This document shows, in pieces, positions 21,685 to 31,804 of a DNA stretch of 64,000 bases. The stretch comes from Consotaella salsifontis (GTDB lineage: Bacteria > Pseudomonadota > Alphaproteobacteria > Rhizobiales > Rhizobiaceae). The stretch covers positions 248,001 to 312,000 of the forward strand of contig NZ_FUXL01000004.1 of assembly GCF_900167365.1 (NCBI RefSeq). The letters run 5' to 3'. The position numbers and the translations under genes are program-made. How positions within the stretch are numbered: the first letter of the stretch is position 1; each line of letters begins with the position of its first letter. The notes under the pieces are model-generated. The model worked only from the letters and a program-made list of their open reading frames with translations, was not told where the DNA came from and made no database searches.

Positions 21685-23015
21685 CAGCTTTTGGACGGCC
21701 CCACCACGACGACCGTCGGCTTGGCCGAGAGGAGCTTGTTGGCCACCCGCTTGGCATCATCCAGCGTTACCGCGTCGATGAGGGCGCCGCGACGGTCGAT
21801 ATAGTCGATGCCGAGATCGTCGAGCTGAATGCCGACGAGGGTCGAGGCGATGGACAGTGAGGAGTCGAGGTTGTTCACGGCATAGGCACCCTTGACGTAG
21901 TCCTTGGCCTTGGCGAGTTCCTCGGCCGTCGGCCCGTCCTTCGCCATCTTCGCCACCTCGTCCTTGATGATCTTCTCGCTTTCGTCGGCCGCCTCGGCGC
22001 GCGTCGCGGTGGCGATGCCGAGCATCGCGGAATGATCCGAGCTGGAAAGCCAGGAGGAGACGCCATAGGCCAGCCCGCGCTTCTCGCGAACCTCCTGATA
22101 GAGACGGGAGGTGAAGGGGCCGCCACCGAGCACCTGGTTCACCAGGTAAGCGGCGAAGAAGTCCTTGTCGTTGCGCTTGAGGCCCGGCAAGGCGAACTGG
22201 AGATTGGTCTGAGGCACGGCGAGCGGCACATCGACGGACTTGCCGAGGATCGGCGAGACATCGGGCACCTTCGGCAGATCGGCCTTTTCCGCCAGCGGCC
22301 CGAAGACTTCGTCCAGCTTGGCGCCGAGCGTCTTGGCGTCGATCGCCCCGACGACGCCGACATAGAGATTGTCCTTGGCGAAACCGCGCTTGCGATAGGT
22401 CTCGAGGTCGTCGCGCGTCACCGCGCCGAGAGTGTCGACCGTTCCCTCGACCGGCTTGGCGTAGGGATGACCGGCGTAAACCGTCTCGCGGAACGCGCGG
22501 CCGGCCTTCTCCTGCGGATCGTTCTCGTCGGCGATGATGCCGGTGGCGATCTGCCCGCGAATGCGCTGGATGGGCTCGTCGTCGAAGCGCGGCTGGTTGA
22601 GCGCCAGGGAAAGAAGATGGAACGCCTCGTCCTGGCTCTCCACCAAGGTTCGGAAGCTGCCGGTGAAGGCGTCGTAGCTGGCATCGAAACTCAGGGAGAC
22701 GCCGAGCTCGTCCAGCTTCGACTGGAATTCGGCGCTCTTGATGTCGCCCGCGCCTTCGTCCAGCAGTCCGGACAGAAGATTGCCCGTTCCGCCCTTGCCG
22801 TCGGCATCCAGGGTCGTTCCTGCCCCCTTGAAGGCGAACTTCATGGCGATCAGGGGATTGGTGTAGTCCTCAACGAGGTAGGCCTTGATGCCGCCAGGGC
22901 TCGTCACCTCCTGAATTTCCACGGCTTCGGCAGGTTCGAGGGCGAGAAAGCCGAGGCCGAAGGTGAAGGACAGGACGGCGAGGGAACGGGCGAGCGGCCG
23001 AAAAGACATGGTCAT
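21684..23015 (-). CDS. M16 peptidase family, non-catalytic partner
   Basis: 443 residues with a cleaved-type signal peptide (about residues 1-31, ending PAEA), so periplasmic. It has the two M16 half-domains but no HxxEH zinc motif: the corresponding place reads NLLSGLLDEGAG. It keeps REKRGLAYG, the Arg/Tyr pair that non-catalytic subunits supply to the partner's active site. The gene lies 81 bp after a catalytic M16 gene on the same strand, and together they match the heterodimeric M16B pattern known from Sphingomonas and other alphaproteobacteria. The patatin-like gene is coupled to its stop codon. Confidence 0.92.
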   Translation of the reverse strand: MTMSFRPLARSLAVLSFTFGLGFLALEPAEAVEIQEVTSPGGIKAYLVEDYTNPLIAMKFAFKGAGTTLDADGKGGTGNLLSGLLDEGAGDIKSAEFQSKLDELGVSLSFDASYDAFTGSFRTLVESQDEAFHLLSLALNQPRFDDEPIQRIRGQIATGIIADENDPQEKAGRAFRETVYAGHPYAKPVEGTVDTLGAVTRDDLETYRKRGFAKDNLYVGVVGAIDAKTLGAKLDEVFGPLAEKADLPKVPDVSPILGKSVDVPLAVPQTNLQFALPGLKRNDKDFFAAYLVNQVLGGGPFTSRLYQEVREKRGLAYGVSSWLSSSDHSAMLGIATATRAEAADESEKIIKDEVAKMAKDGPTAEELAKAKDYVKGAYAVNNLDSSLSIASTLVGIQLDDLGIDYIDRRGALIDAVTLDDAKRVANKLLSAKPTVVVVGPSKS

Positions 23016-23096
23016 ATCAACTCTCGTGAAAGCGGTGTTCGGCGAACGGCCCCCAGGAGATGGCGACCGCTCGGACGTAGGTCTTAAGCGCCGAAA

Positions 23097-24611
23097 TCAG
23101 GACTGGCTCTGAGAGACGGCCGGCGGCGGCGCGGGCGGCATCGCGCCTTCGGCCGCGGGAGCGGACGAGGGATGCGTCGGCTCAAGATAGCCGGTCACCG
23201 AGCGCTTGGCTTCGAGGTATTTCCGCGCGACGGCGTTGACCTCGTCCACGGTTACGGCCTCGATCCTCTCCGGCCACTTCTCGACATCCTCAATGCTGCG
23301 CCCGGTGGACAGGGCCGCGCCATAGCGTCGCGCCATCGCCGCCTGATTATCGCGCTCGAAGATCACCGCCTTGCGCACCCGATTCTTGGCGCGCTCCAGC
23401 TCGTCCGGCGTAATGCCGTCGTTGACGACCTTGGCGATCTCGGCATCGATGGCGGCCTCGATCTCGGCAATGGTCGCGCTGCCGCGCGGCATGCCGTAGA
23501 CCATGAACTGGCCATCGTTGAGGGCCGTGCCGGCATAATAGGCGCCGGCGCCCGCCGCGATGCCCTGCTCCACGACGAGCGAGCGGTAGAAGCGGCTGGT
23601 GGTCCCACCGCCGAGGATATCGGCAAGGATATCCAGTGCCTCCGATTCATGCCCCTTGGCCGTCGTGTCGGACGGCACGAGATAGGTGCGCTGGAGGCTC
23701 GGCTGCGTCACCTGATCGTCCTTCAGCGTGACGGTGCGCGCCGCCAGCGGCTCCGGCTCCTGCGGGCGCACGCGCGCCCCCGGATCAGCGCGACGCGGCA
23801 CCTTGCCGTAAGTCTCCTCGGCCAGGCGCTTCACCTCGTCGGTGGTGACGTCGCCGGCGACGATCAGCGTCGCGTTGTTGGGCGTATAATACTTGTCGTA
23901 GAAGGCGATGGCGTCATCGCGCGACAGCTTTTCCATCTCGCTTCTCCAGCCGATGACGGGAATGCCGTAGGGGCTGTTGGCGAAGAGCGTCGCGTCGACG
24001 GATTCGGAGAGCTGGGCCTGCGGATTGTTGTCGATCCGCATCCGTCGCTCTTCGATGATCACCTGGCGCTCGGGCAGGATCTGCGCGTCGGTGAGTATGA
24101 GATTTTCCATCCGGTCGGCCTCGAAGCGCATCATCTCCTCGAGATGATCGGCCGCGACCTGCTGGAAATAGGCGGTGTAATCCTGCGTGGTGAACGCGTT
24201 CTCCTGGCCGCCGATATCGGACACGGCGCGGCTGAACTCGCCCTCGGGATGTTTCTTGGTTCCCTTGAACATCAGGTGCTCGAGGAAGTGGGCGATGCCG
24301 GAGACGCCCGGCTTCTCGTCGGCCGCGCCCACCTTGTACCAGATCATGTGCGTGACGATCGGCGCCCGGTGATCCGGAATCACCACCACCTGAAGGCCGT
24401 TGGCGAGGGTGAAGTTGTCGATCTCGCCCGCCTTCTCCTCCACCTTCTTTTCCGCCGCCTGCTCGGTCGGCGACAGCGTCTTGGCGGCGTCCGCCTGAGC
24501 CGCCGGCTTCGCTGCGGCTGTCTCGGCCATGGCCGGCAATGTCAGGCTCGTGGCCAGAAGGGCGGCGAGAAGGGCCGGATGGCCCCGGCGAAGAATGCGT
24601 CTCATCGTCAA
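23097..24611 (-). CDS. M16 zinc metallopeptidase, catalytic subunit
   Basis: 504 residues with a signal peptide (about 1-29, ending AMA), so exported to the periplasm. The zinc motif HFLEH is at residues 108-112, in the family context [15 protein letters not shown]. It probably pairs with the inactive M16 protein encoded next. It would degrade small peptides in the periplasm; true substrates are unknown. The start is either TTG at 24611, with GGGAG 7 nt upstream, or ATG at 24605, with the same site 13 nt away. The C-terminal 30 residues are Pro/Ala rich and likely disordered. Confidence 0.92.
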   Translation of the reverse strand: MTMRRILRRGHPALLAALLATSLTLPAMAETAAAKPAAQADAAKTLSPTEQAAEKKVEEKAGEIDNFTLANGLQVVVIPDHRAPIVTHMIWYKVGAADEKPGVSGIAHFLEHLMFKGTKKHPEGEFSRAVSDIGGQENAFTTQDYTAYFQQVAADHLEEMMRFEADRMENLILTDAQILPERQVIIEERRMRIDNNPQAQLSESVDATLFANSPYGIPVIGWRSEMEKLSRDDAIAFYDKYYTPNNATLIVAGDVTTDEVKRLAEETYGKVPRRADPGARVRPQEPEPLAARTVTLKDDQVTQPSLQRTYLVPSDTTAKGHESEALDILADILGGGTTSRFYRSLVVEQGIAAGAGAYYAGTALNDGQFMVYGMPRGSATIAEIEAAIDAEIAKVVNDGITPDELERAKNRVRKAVIFERDNQAAMARRYGAALSTGRSIEDVEKWPERIEAVTVDEVNAVARKYLEAKRSVTGYLEPTHPSSAPAAEGAMPPAPPPAVSQSQS

Positions 24612-24724
24612 GAACGAACTCCCATCGATTGGTGCGGGGCCACTTGGCCCGTCCGCCGGGTCGGTCGCTCAGGAAATAGGCGGCCGCGTGTCTCGGCGCC
24701 ACTTACGATTTTGTTAGGCTGGTT

Positions 24725-25282
24725 TTATGACGCGAAGGTGAGAAAGCGCAGCGTCGTCTCGCCCATCGAGCGCTCGTCCACCAGATCGAACCCCGCCGGC
24801 GGATCGAAAGCGGCATCGGCCGCCTCTTCCACCACGGCGAGCGCTCCCGGCTTCAGCCAGCCGCCGGACAGGGCGCTCTCCAGCGCCCTTTCGCCAAGCC
24901 CCTTGCGATAGGGCGGATCAGCCAGGAGAAGATCGAAGGGCTCCATGGTGCCCGGCACGCCGAGCCGCGTCGCATCGCGCCGAAAGATCTTGGTGCGCCC
25001 CTGGAGCTGCAGCGTCTCGATGTTGGTGCGCAGAAGGCCCCGGCCCTCGACGCCCTCCTCGACGAAGAGACAGAAGCGCGCGCCGCGCGAGAGCGCTTCG
25101 ATGCCCAGGGCGCCGGTGCCCGAAAAAAGATCGAGCACCCGCCTTTCCTCAAGATCGAAACCCAGTCCATGAGCCAGGATGTTGAACAGGGTCTCGCGGT
25201 TGCGATCGGCGGTGGGCCGGATCTGGTCCGACTTCGGGGCCGCAAGACCGCGCCCGCGAAATTCGCCGCCGACGATCCGCAT
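24725..25282 (-). CDS. rsmD: 16S rRNA (guanine966-N2)-methyltransferase
   Basis: 185 residues. It methylates N2 of G966 in 16S rRNA. SAM-binding motif LDLFSGTGALGIEALSRGA is at about residues 50-68, and the catalytic ADPPY motif follows at about residue 120. The N-terminal RIVGGEFRGR and IRPTADRNRETLFNIL are diagnostic. It starts 3 nt after the stop of the pseudouridine synthase gene, so the two rRNA-modifying enzymes are co-transcribed. Confidence 0.95.
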   Translation of the reverse strand: MRIVGGEFRGRGLAAPKSDQIRPTADRNRETLFNILAHGLGFDLEERRVLDLFSGTGALGIEALSRGARFCLFVEEGVEGRGLLRTNIETLQLQGRTKIFRRDATRLGVPGTMEPFDLLLADPPYRKGLGERALESALSGGWLKPGALAVVEEAADAAFDPPAGFDLVDERSMGETTLRFLTFAS

Positions 25283-25285
25283 CGC

Positions 25286-27187
25286 CTATTCCTTGTCCCT
25301 GGTCGGCCGCCGCGGGCCTTTCGGGCCGGGCTTGCCGGCGCCGCGAGGGCGATCGCCGCCCCTCGCCGATGGGGCGGGCTTGCCCTCGCTCCAGCCGCCT
25401 TCGGTCGGCTTCTTGCGGCCCTCGCCCTGCGGGCGCGCCCCCGGCGCCATCCAGACATTGGCGTGCCGGCGGCCCTGACCGGTGGGCTTGCGGGGCGCGC
25501 GACCCGCATCCGTCCCGCCATCCTGGTCGCTGCGACGATCCTTGAAGCGCGGCCGCCCTGGCCCCGCATCGTCGCGCTCCTGGCTTCGGCGCGGTCGGGT
25601 GTCCATGCGCTCCAGCGCCTTTTCCCGCTTCTCCTCGCCGAACCGCTTGCGGTTGGGGCGCTCGGCGGCCTTCTCGCCGGAAGAGCTGATCCAGTCGTTG
25701 CGGCGCTTCTGCTTTGGCTCGTCGGTCTCGCGGCGTTCCTCGGACTTGACCGGCTTGTTCGAGAAGGCGTTGACGACGGGGGCGTCGAAATCGGCGCCGG
25801 ACTCCTCGATCAGGCGGTCGCCGAGCTGGTCGCGCAGGGTGCGGCCCTTGATTTCCCGCACCGCGCCCTCTTCCAGATCCGCGAGCTGGAAGGGGCCGAA
25901 GGAGACGCGGATGAGGCGGTTCACCTCAAGCCCAAGATGGCCGAGGATGCGCTTGACTTCCCGGTTCTTGCCCTCGCGCAAACCGACGGAAAGCCAGACA
26001 TTCGTGCCCTGCTCGCGCTCCAGCGCCGCCTCGACCGCGCCATAGAAGACGCCGTCGATGGCGATGCCGTTCTTCAGCTCGTCGAGCTGCTCCTGCTTCA
26101 CGCTGCCGTGGGCCCGCACGCGGTAACGTCGGAGCCAGCCGGTGGCCGGCAGCTCCAATGTGCGGGCGAGGCCCCCGTCGTTGGTAAGAAGCAGCAGACC
26201 CTCGGTGTTGATGTCGAGGCGTCCGACCGAGAGCACGCGCGGCATATCCTCCGGCAGGCGATCGAACACCGTCGGCCGCCCTTCCGGGTCGCGGTTGGTG
26301 GTGACGAGCCCGGCGGGCTTGTGGAAGAGCCAAAGCCGCGTGCGCTCGATGGCCGGCAGCGGAGAGCCGTCGATCTCGATGCGGTCGCGCGCCGTTACCG
26401 TCAGGGCCGGGCTTTCCAGCACCTTGCCGTTCACCTTGACGCGACCGTCGGCGATCATGCCTTCCGCGTCTCGGCGCGAGGCGATGCCGGCGCGCGCCAG
26501 ACGCTTGGCGATCCGCATCTCACCGGGCTGCGACGTCTCCTTGTCCTCGCTCGCGCGAGGAGCACCGCGAGGCGGACGCCGCTCGCCACGCTCGTCGCTC
26601 TTGCCGAAAGAGCGCTGCCGGCCGCCGTCGCGCTCGCCGAAGGGCTTGCGGGGCCGCTCGTCGCGCCGCTCCTGCCCCTCACCGCCGCGATCCGGACGAG
26701 ACCTGCGCTCGCCACGATCCTCAGAGCGTCTTGGCCGGTCGAAATCCTTGCCGGATCGTTCGCGCGGTCCGTCCCGCCGCTCCGCGCCCTCACCGGCAGC
26801 GCCATAGGCGCGCAGTGGCCTCTCGGCCCGGTTCGCCCCTTCCTCGCCATCACGAGGACGATCGTCGAAACGCCTGGGACGATCGCTAAACCGCTCCTTG
26901 CGGCCACCGAATTCCGCCCCACCCTGCTTGCCGTGGGAAGCGCCCTTGCCGAGCTCGCGCGGCTTGCGGTCGCCGGCCGGTTCGGCCTTGACGCGGCCAT
27001 AGCTCTTCGGCCGGTCGCCCTTGGCCCCGCCGCCGCCATGGGAGAACATGCCGCGAGAGCGCGGCGTGAACGACTTGCGCCCGCCTTCGCCGTTTCCCGC
27101 GCCGCCATCACGTCCACCGTCGCGCCCGCCGCCGCGACCGCCCGACTTCCCGCCGCCTTTTCTTCCGCCGTCCGTCTTGTCGATCAT
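25286..27187 (-). CDS. pseudouridine synthase (RsuA/RluB/RluE/RluF family) with long disordered tails
   Basis: 633 residues, more than twice the catalytic core. The S4 RNA-binding domain is at about residues 224-270 (MRIAKRLARAGIASRRDAE) and the synthase domain at about 284-455, with catalytic Asp325 in GRLDINTEGLL. Residues 1-222 and 465-633 are low complexity, rich in Gly, Arg, Asp and Glu, with RG/RGG and repeated Arg-Pro clusters. RluB-like enzymes modify 23S rRNA U2605, but the exact target is not certain. It is divergent from tadA (64 bp between starts) and co-transcribed with rsmD. Confidence 0.9.
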   Translation of the reverse strand: MIDKTDGGRKGGGKSGGRGGGRDGGRDGGAGNGEGGRKSFTPRSRGMFSHGGGGAKGDRPKSYGRVKAEPAGDRKPRELGKGASHGKQGGAEFGGRKERFSDRPRRFDDRPRDGEEGANRAERPLRAYGAAGEGAERRDGPRERSGKDFDRPRRSEDRGERRSRPDRGGEGQERRDERPRKPFGERDGGRQRSFGKSDERGERRPPRGAPRASEDKETSQPGEMRIAKRLARAGIASRRDAEGMIADGRVKVNGKVLESPALTVTARDRIEIDGSPLPAIERTRLWLFHKPAGLVTTNRDPEGRPTVFDRLPEDMPRVLSVGRLDINTEGLLLLTNDGGLARTLELPATGWLRRYRVRAHGSVKQEQLDELKNGIAIDGVFYGAVEAALEREQGTNVWLSVGLREGKNREVKRILGHLGLEVNRLIRVSFGPFQLADLEEGAVREIKGRTLRDQLGDRLIEESGADFDAPVVNAFSNKPVKSEERRETDEPKQKRRNDWISSSGEKAAERPNRKRFGEEKREKALERMDTRPRRSQERDDAGPGRPRFKDRRSDQDGGTDAGRAPRKPTGQGRRHANVWMAPGARPQGEGRKKPTEGGWSEGKPAPSARGGDRPRGAGKPGPKGPRRPTRDKE

Positions 27188-27251
27188 TGTGTCTTTGCCT
27201 TTGTTGCGGCGCTCACTATCAGGTCAAGGACGATGGAGCGAGAGGGAGGCG

Positions 27252-27701
27252 ATGGCCAGGGTGAATTTCATGGAACTCGCGCTCGCGGAAGCGCGCGATG
27301 CCGCCGCCCGGAACGAGACGCCGGTCGGCGCCGTGATCGTCGAGGGCGGCGTCGTGGTCGCCCGCGCCGGCAACGAGACCCGCGCGCGCAACGATCCGAC
27401 GGCGCACGCTGAAATACTGGTAATCCGCGAGGCTGCGCAACGGCTCGAAAGCGAGCGGCTGACGGGGTGCGACCTCTATGTGACATTGGAGCCGTGCGCC
27501 ATGTGCGCGGCGGCGATCTCGTTCGCGCGCATCCGCCGGCTCTATTTCGGGGCCGGCGACGAAAAGGGCGGCGCCGTCGAGCACGGCCCCCGGTTCTACG
27601 GGCAGGCAACCTGCCATCATGCGCCGGAGGTCTATTCGGGAATCGGAGAGCGCGAGGCGGCAAGCCTCCTCAAGGACTTCTTCAAGGCGCGGCGCGACTA
27701 A
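27252..27701 (+). CDS. tadA: tRNA-specific adenosine deaminase
   Basis: 149 residues. It deaminates the wobble A34 of tRNA-Arg(ACG) to inosine. The zinc-site residues are His52 and catalytic Glu54 in AHAE, and Cys82/Cys85 in PCAMC. The ATG at 27252 follows GAGGGAGG, a strong ribosome site; the longer in-frame extension upstream is antisense to the pseudouridine synthase and is not real. It is essential in most bacteria. Confidence 0.96.
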   Translation: MARVNFMELALAEARDAAARNETPVGAVIVEGGVVVARAGNETRARNDPTAHAEILVIREAAQRLESERLTGCDLYVTLEPCAMCAAAISFARIRRLYFGAGDEKGGAVEHGPRFYGQATCHHAPEVYSGIGEREAASLLKDFFKARRD

Positions 27702-27762
27702 TCCGTCAATCGAAAGCTGACGTACCGCGTTTCGATCGATTTCGGCCTTCGCGGCGCGAAGC

Positions 27763-28398
27763 TCAGAAGGGCCAGAGCTTGCCGAGCGACTCACCGATGG
27801 TCGACTTGCCGCCGGCCTTGATCCTGCGCTCCTTGACCTCCTCGTCGACGCCTTGCTCGCCGACGGGCGCGCCCGCGGCCGGCTGGCGATAGCCCAGAGG
27901 CGGCTCGCTCAGATATTTCCGGCTGGTGTCGCTGCCCTGCTTCTGCTCGGCGATACGCCTCTGGAACTCGGCGCTGCGCTGCTTCGGATCGGCGATCCCG
28001 GTGTTTTCTTCGGAACGGGCGCGCGGATACTGATCCATGGTTTCGGCCAGTGCCAGCGCGGTCTTCCGGTCCCCGGCGTCGGCGGCGGCGCGAATCTTCG
28101 CGCGACGATCCTCCGGCGATTCAGGCCAATTGGGCTGGTTGGCGACCGCGACCTTCTCCTGCGGAGGCGGCAGCACGGTCGTATTGGCAGGCTTCACCAG
28201 TTCGGGCCGAGGCTTGTAGTCGATCGGGTCGTGGCGCGTCGAGTCGAGCGCAACGACATTGGTGATATCGTCGACGAGTTGCTGTCCGGCCGGCTTATCG
28301 GTTCCGTAGGTCGGTCCCATGCACCCGGCCGTGGCAAAGCCCGTCACCACCAGAGCCATGGCGAGGCTCAAGGGGAAATCCCTTTTTGACACCATCAT
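27763..28398 (-). CDS. predicted lipoprotein of unknown function
   Basis: 211 residues. The N-terminal signal ends in the lipobox TAGC with the lipidated Cys at residue 26. The mature part is hydrophilic, rich in Pro, Lys and Glu, with no domain that I recognise. Segments such as DDITNVVALDS and the ending GESLGKLWPF resemble conserved rhizobial lipoproteins. I chose the ATG at 28398 because GAGGGGG lies 5 nt upstream; an upstream TTG at 28431 has no site. Position +2 after Cys is Met-Gly, which does not clearly predict retention in the inner membrane. Confidence 0.8.
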   Translation of the reverse strand: MMVSKRDFPLSLAMALVVTGFATAGCMGPTYGTDKPAGQQLVDDITNVVALDSTRHDPIDYKPRPELVKPANTTVLPPPQEKVAVANQPNWPESPEDRRAKIRAAADAGDRKTALALAETMDQYPRARSEENTGIADPKQRSAEFQRRIAEQKQGSDTSRKYLSEPPLGYRQPAAGAPVGEQGVDEEVKERRIKAGGKSTIGESLGKLWPF

Positions 28399-28510
28399 TT
28401 CGGCCCCCTCGCCGATGAGCGGCGCCCGCAACCGTCGGGCGCGCCGCAGCTTCCGCGCTCTGTCATGAAAACTTGGCGAATTCCGGGCGAACTTCTAAGG
28501 CACAGGCACC

Positions 28511-28543
28511 GGAGAGGCAAGCGGGCGGCCCGCCTCTCCTTTT
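28511..28543. terminator. hairpin after ileS
   Basis: An 8-bp stem GGAGAGGC/GCCTCTCC (28511-28518 and 28532-28539) in the gap after the ileS stop. TTTTC follows on the + strand only; in the ileS direction the hairpin has no T-run. It may act as a weak or RNA-stabilising 3' structure for ileS. Confidence 0.4.
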
Positions 28544-28577
28544 CACGCTCAACATTTTCGTCAAGCGATCCGGTCCG

Positions 28578-31565
28578 TCAGACGAGCCGCCCTGCCGCCT
28601 TGAGCTCGCGGAGCGCCTGCGCGTCGCGCGGCGTGACATCGGGAAACTCCGAATCGCTGCCGACCTCCGGGCTGATCTTCCAAGAGCGGGCGCACTTTTC
28701 GCCCTTGGCCAGTTCCGGCACCACGGCAACGCCGGGCGTATCGGCGAGCCGGAAGGCGGAGTCGGGCGACGGCCCCTCCTCGATGGCGAGACCCGACGTG
28801 ATGGCGATCTCCGCGAAATCCACCTTGCGGCAAAGCTCCCGCAGATCAGCGTCCTCGATGAAGACGACGGGCGCGGCCTCAAGCGAAGCGCCGATGCGCT
28901 TCTCGCGCCGCTCTTCCTCGAGCGCGCCCATGACGACGCGACGAACGCGCTTCAGCTTCTGCCAGCGCTCGGCGAGCGCCGGATCATGCCAGGCGGGATC
29001 GACCTCGCGGAACTGCTCGAGATGCACGGACACGGCGTCGGGATGACGCGAGAGCCACGCCTCTTCCGTGGTGAAGGGCAGCATGGGAGCGAGCCACGTC
29101 ACCAGATGGTCGAAGAGGGTGCGCACCACCTGGAGCGCCGCCTTGCGCGTCACCGACGAGATCGGATCGCAATAGAGCGCGTCCTTGCGGATGTCGAAGT
29201 AGAAGGCGGAGAGTTCCACCACCATGAAATCGAGCAGCTGACGGGCGATCCGCTTGAAGTCGAACTCGTCGTATCCCTGGCGGACAAGGCGGTCGAGCTC
29301 GAAGAGGCGATGGAGCATCAGCCGCTCCAGCTCAGGCATCTGGTCGAGCGGAACCGTTTCGCCCTCGTCGTGAGCGAGCGTGCCGAGCATCCAGCGGATG
29401 GTGTTCCTGAGCTTGCGGTAGGCGTCGATATTGGTCTGGATGATGGTCTTGCCGAGCCGCTGGTCTTCCCAGTAGTCGGTGTTCATCACCCACAGACGCA
29501 GGATATCGGCGCCCGATTCCTTCATCACGTCCTGCGGGAAGACCTGGTTGCCCAGGGACTTCGACATCTTGCGGCCGTCCTCGGCCATGGTGAAGCCATG
29601 GGTGACGACGGCGCTATAGGGCGCCCGGCCGCGCGTGCCGCAGCTTTCCAGAAGCGAGGAATGGAACCAGCCGCGATGCTGGTCGGAGCCCTCAAGATAG
29701 ACATCGGCCGGCCATTTGAGATCGGGCCGATCCTCCAGCGTGAAGGCGTGGGTCGAACCCGAGTCGAACCAGACGTCGAGAATGTCCTTGACCTGAAGCC
29801 ACGGCTCGCCCGCGCGCTCGCCCAGGAAGCGCTCGCGCGCGCCCTCGGCGAACCAGGCGTCGGCGCCCTCGGCCTCGAAGGCCTCGAGGATGCGCGCGTT
29901 CACCGCCTCATCCTTCAGCACCGCGCCCTCGCCGTCAACGAAGATGCAGATCGGCACGCCCCAGGCGCGCTGGCGCGACAGCACCCAGTCCGGCCGGTCC
30001 TCCATCATGGCGCGCAGCCGGTTTTGCCCAGCGGCGGGCACGAAGCGCGTCGCGTCGATGGCCTTGAGCGCGCGGTCGCGCAAGGTCGTGCCGTCACCGA
30101 GGTCCTTGTCCATGGAGACGAACCACTGCGGCGTGTTTCGGAAGATGACCGGCTTCTTGGAGCGCCAGGAGTGCGGATAGGTGTGCTTGAGGCGGCCGCG
30201 CGCGAACAGTCGGTTCGCCTCGATGAGCGCGGCGATTACCGCCTTGTTGGCATCGCCCTTCTTGCCGGAATCGTCGAGAACGCGCGCCGGCCCGCCCTCG
30301 CGGTCCGGTCCGAAGCCCGGCGCATCCTTGGTGTAGTAGCCGGCGTCGTCCACCGGGAACGGGATTGCGGAGGGGATGCCTCGCGCCTCGAGCGCACGCG
30401 CGCTATCCGTCCACACATCGAAGTCCTCGCGGCCGTGGCTCGGCGCGGTGTGGACGAAGCCCGTGCCGGCATCGTCGGTGACGTGCTCGCCGGGGATAAG
30501 CGGCACCGGAAAATCATAGCCGCCGCCGAGGCCCTTCAACGGGTGGTCGCAGATGGCCTCGGACAGCTCCTCGGCCGAAACGTCGCGCAGACGCTGGGCC
30601 GAGAGCTTGGCCTTGACGAAGCTCTCCTCGGCGAGCGCGTCGGCGAAGACGAGCTTTTCGCCCGGCTGCGGGCCGAACTCGTTCTCCGCTTCCGTCACGG
30701 TATAGAGGCCGTAGGCGATGCGGTCCGAATAGGCGATGGCGCGGTTGCCGGGGATCGTCCAGGGCGTCGTCGTCCAGATGACGATCGAGGCCTCCCGCAG
30801 CGGGAAGAAGCGGGAGCGGGCCGCCTCACCCACATCCTCGGGCGCACTCGACTTCGGCTTGATGGCGCCGGGCGCCTCGCGCACCGGGAACTTCACCCAG
30901 ATCGTGTCGGACTCGTAGTCCTGATACTCGACCTCGGCCTCGGCGAGCGCCGTGCGCTCCACCACCGACCACATGACGGGCTTCGAACCGCGATAGAGCT
31001 GGCCGCTCATGGCGAACTTCAGGAGTTCGCCGGCAATGCGCGACTCGGCGTGGAAGGCCATCGTCGTGTAGGGATGGTCGAAATCGCCCTCGATGCCGAG
31101 GCGGCGGAACTCGCCGGACTGCACCTCGATCCAGTGGCGCGCGAACTCGCGGCACTCCTGCCGGAATTCGTTGATCGGCACCTCGTCCTTGTTCTTGCCC
31201 TTGGCGCGGTACTGCTCCTCGATCTTCCACTCGATCGGCAGGCCGTGGCAGTCCCATCCCGGCACGTAGTTGGCGTCGAAACCGCGCATCTGGAACGAGC
31301 GGTTGATGGTGTCCTTCAGGATCTTGTTGAGCGCGTGGCCGATGTGGATGTTGCCGTTGGCGTAGGGCGGGCCGTCGTGCAGCACGTAGAGCGGGCGACC
31401 CTTGGAGGTTTCGCGCAGCTTCTCGTAGAGCCCCATCTCCTGCCAGCGCGCGACCAGCTCGGGCTCCTTCTTTGGCAGCCCCGCGCGCATCGGAAAGTCG
31501 GTGGTCGGCAGGTTGAGGGTCTTGGAGTAGTCCAAGGTGTCGGCGGTCTTGCCTTTGTCGGTCAT
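28578..31565 (-). CDS. ileS: isoleucine--tRNA ligase
   Basis: 995 residues, class I synthetase. The HIGH motif is at residues 74-77 ([11 protein letters not shown]) and KMSKS at 666-670. The editing domain contains [16 protein letters not shown]. The C-terminal end reads [13 protein letters not shown] and then lacks the second CxxC pair, so the zinc-binding module of the E. coli enzyme has been lost. I recall the same loss in other Rhizobiales. The ATG at 31565 begins the family-like MTDKGK sequence. ribF lies 239 bp upstream, with a terminator-like hairpin between. Confidence 0.97.
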   Translation of the reverse strand: MTDKGKTADTLDYSKTLNLPTTDFPMRAGLPKKEPELVARWQEMGLYEKLRETSKGRPLYVLHDGPPYANGNIHIGHALNKILKDTINRSFQMRGFDANYVPGWDCHGLPIEWKIEEQYRAKGKNKDEVPINEFRQECREFARHWIEVQSGEFRRLGIEGDFDHPYTTMAFHAESRIAGELLKFAMSGQLYRGSKPVMWSVVERTALAEAEVEYQDYESDTIWVKFPVREAPGAIKPKSSAPEDVGEAARSRFFPLREASIVIWTTTPWTIPGNRAIAYSDRIAYGLYTVTEAENEFGPQPGEKLVFADALAEESFVKAKLSAQRLRDVSAEELSEAICDHPLKGLGGGYDFPVPLIPGEHVTDDAGTGFVHTAPSHGREDFDVWTDSARALEARGIPSAIPFPVDDAGYYTKDAPGFGPDREGGPARVLDDSGKKGDANKAVIAALIEANRLFARGRLKHTYPHSWRSKKPVIFRNTPQWFVSMDKDLGDGTTLRDRALKAIDATRFVPAAGQNRLRAMMEDRPDWVLSRQRAWGVPICIFVDGEGAVLKDEAVNARILEAFEAEGADAWFAEGARERFLGERAGEPWLQVKDILDVWFDSGSTHAFTLEDRPDLKWPADVYLEGSDQHRGWFHSSLLESCGTRGRAPYSAVVTHGFTMAEDGRKMSKSLGNQVFPQDVMKESGADILRLWVMNTDYWEDQRLGKTIIQTNIDAYRKLRNTIRWMLGTLAHDEGETVPLDQMPELERLMLHRLFELDRLVRQGYDEFDFKRIARQLLDFMVVELSAFYFDIRKDALYCDPISSVTRKAALQVVRTLFDHLVTWLAPMLPFTTEEAWLSRHPDAVSVHLEQFREVDPAWHDPALAERWQKLKRVRRVVMGALEEERREKRIGASLEAAPVVFIEDADLRELCRKVDFAEIAITSGLAIEEGPSPDSAFRLADTPGVAVVPELAKGEKCARSWKISPEVGSDSEFPDVTPRDAQALRELKAAGRLV

Positions 31566-31648
31566 GTTCGGTCAGCCATGTCGTCGGCCGCGCGGGAGCA
31601 GCGGCAAAAAGGGAAATGCGGGGGCGAAAGCGGCGCATCGTCAGAAAG

Positions 31649-31687
31649 CCCGGTCCTCCCGCGTCGAATTCGCGTCAGGAGGCCGGG
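31649..31687 (-). terminator. terminator-like hairpin after ribF
   Basis: Read on the minus strand: stem CCCGGCCTCC ... GGAGGACCGGG (one bulged base), followed by CTTTCT. It lies in the 239-bp gap between the ribF stop and the ileS start and would separate the two transcripts. The rest of the gap shows a repeated CGAATTCGCG-like sequence but no gene. Confidence 0.5.
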
Positions 31688-31804
31688 CAGCGAATTCGCG
31701 GGATGCGGACGGTCGCGCGCGGGCAGGACATGGCCCGTGCCCTTAGCAAGTCCGGCGCGGAAAAGAAAGAAAGATGGCGGGTTGCGGCAGACATTCCGGA
31801 CGCT

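Noticed and set aside
25169..27412. Open frame of about 750 codons on + opposite the pseudouridine synthase and into tadA
   Set aside because: It is antisense to a conserved synthase, has Ala/Arg/Leu-rich low-complexity translation, and no ribosome site.
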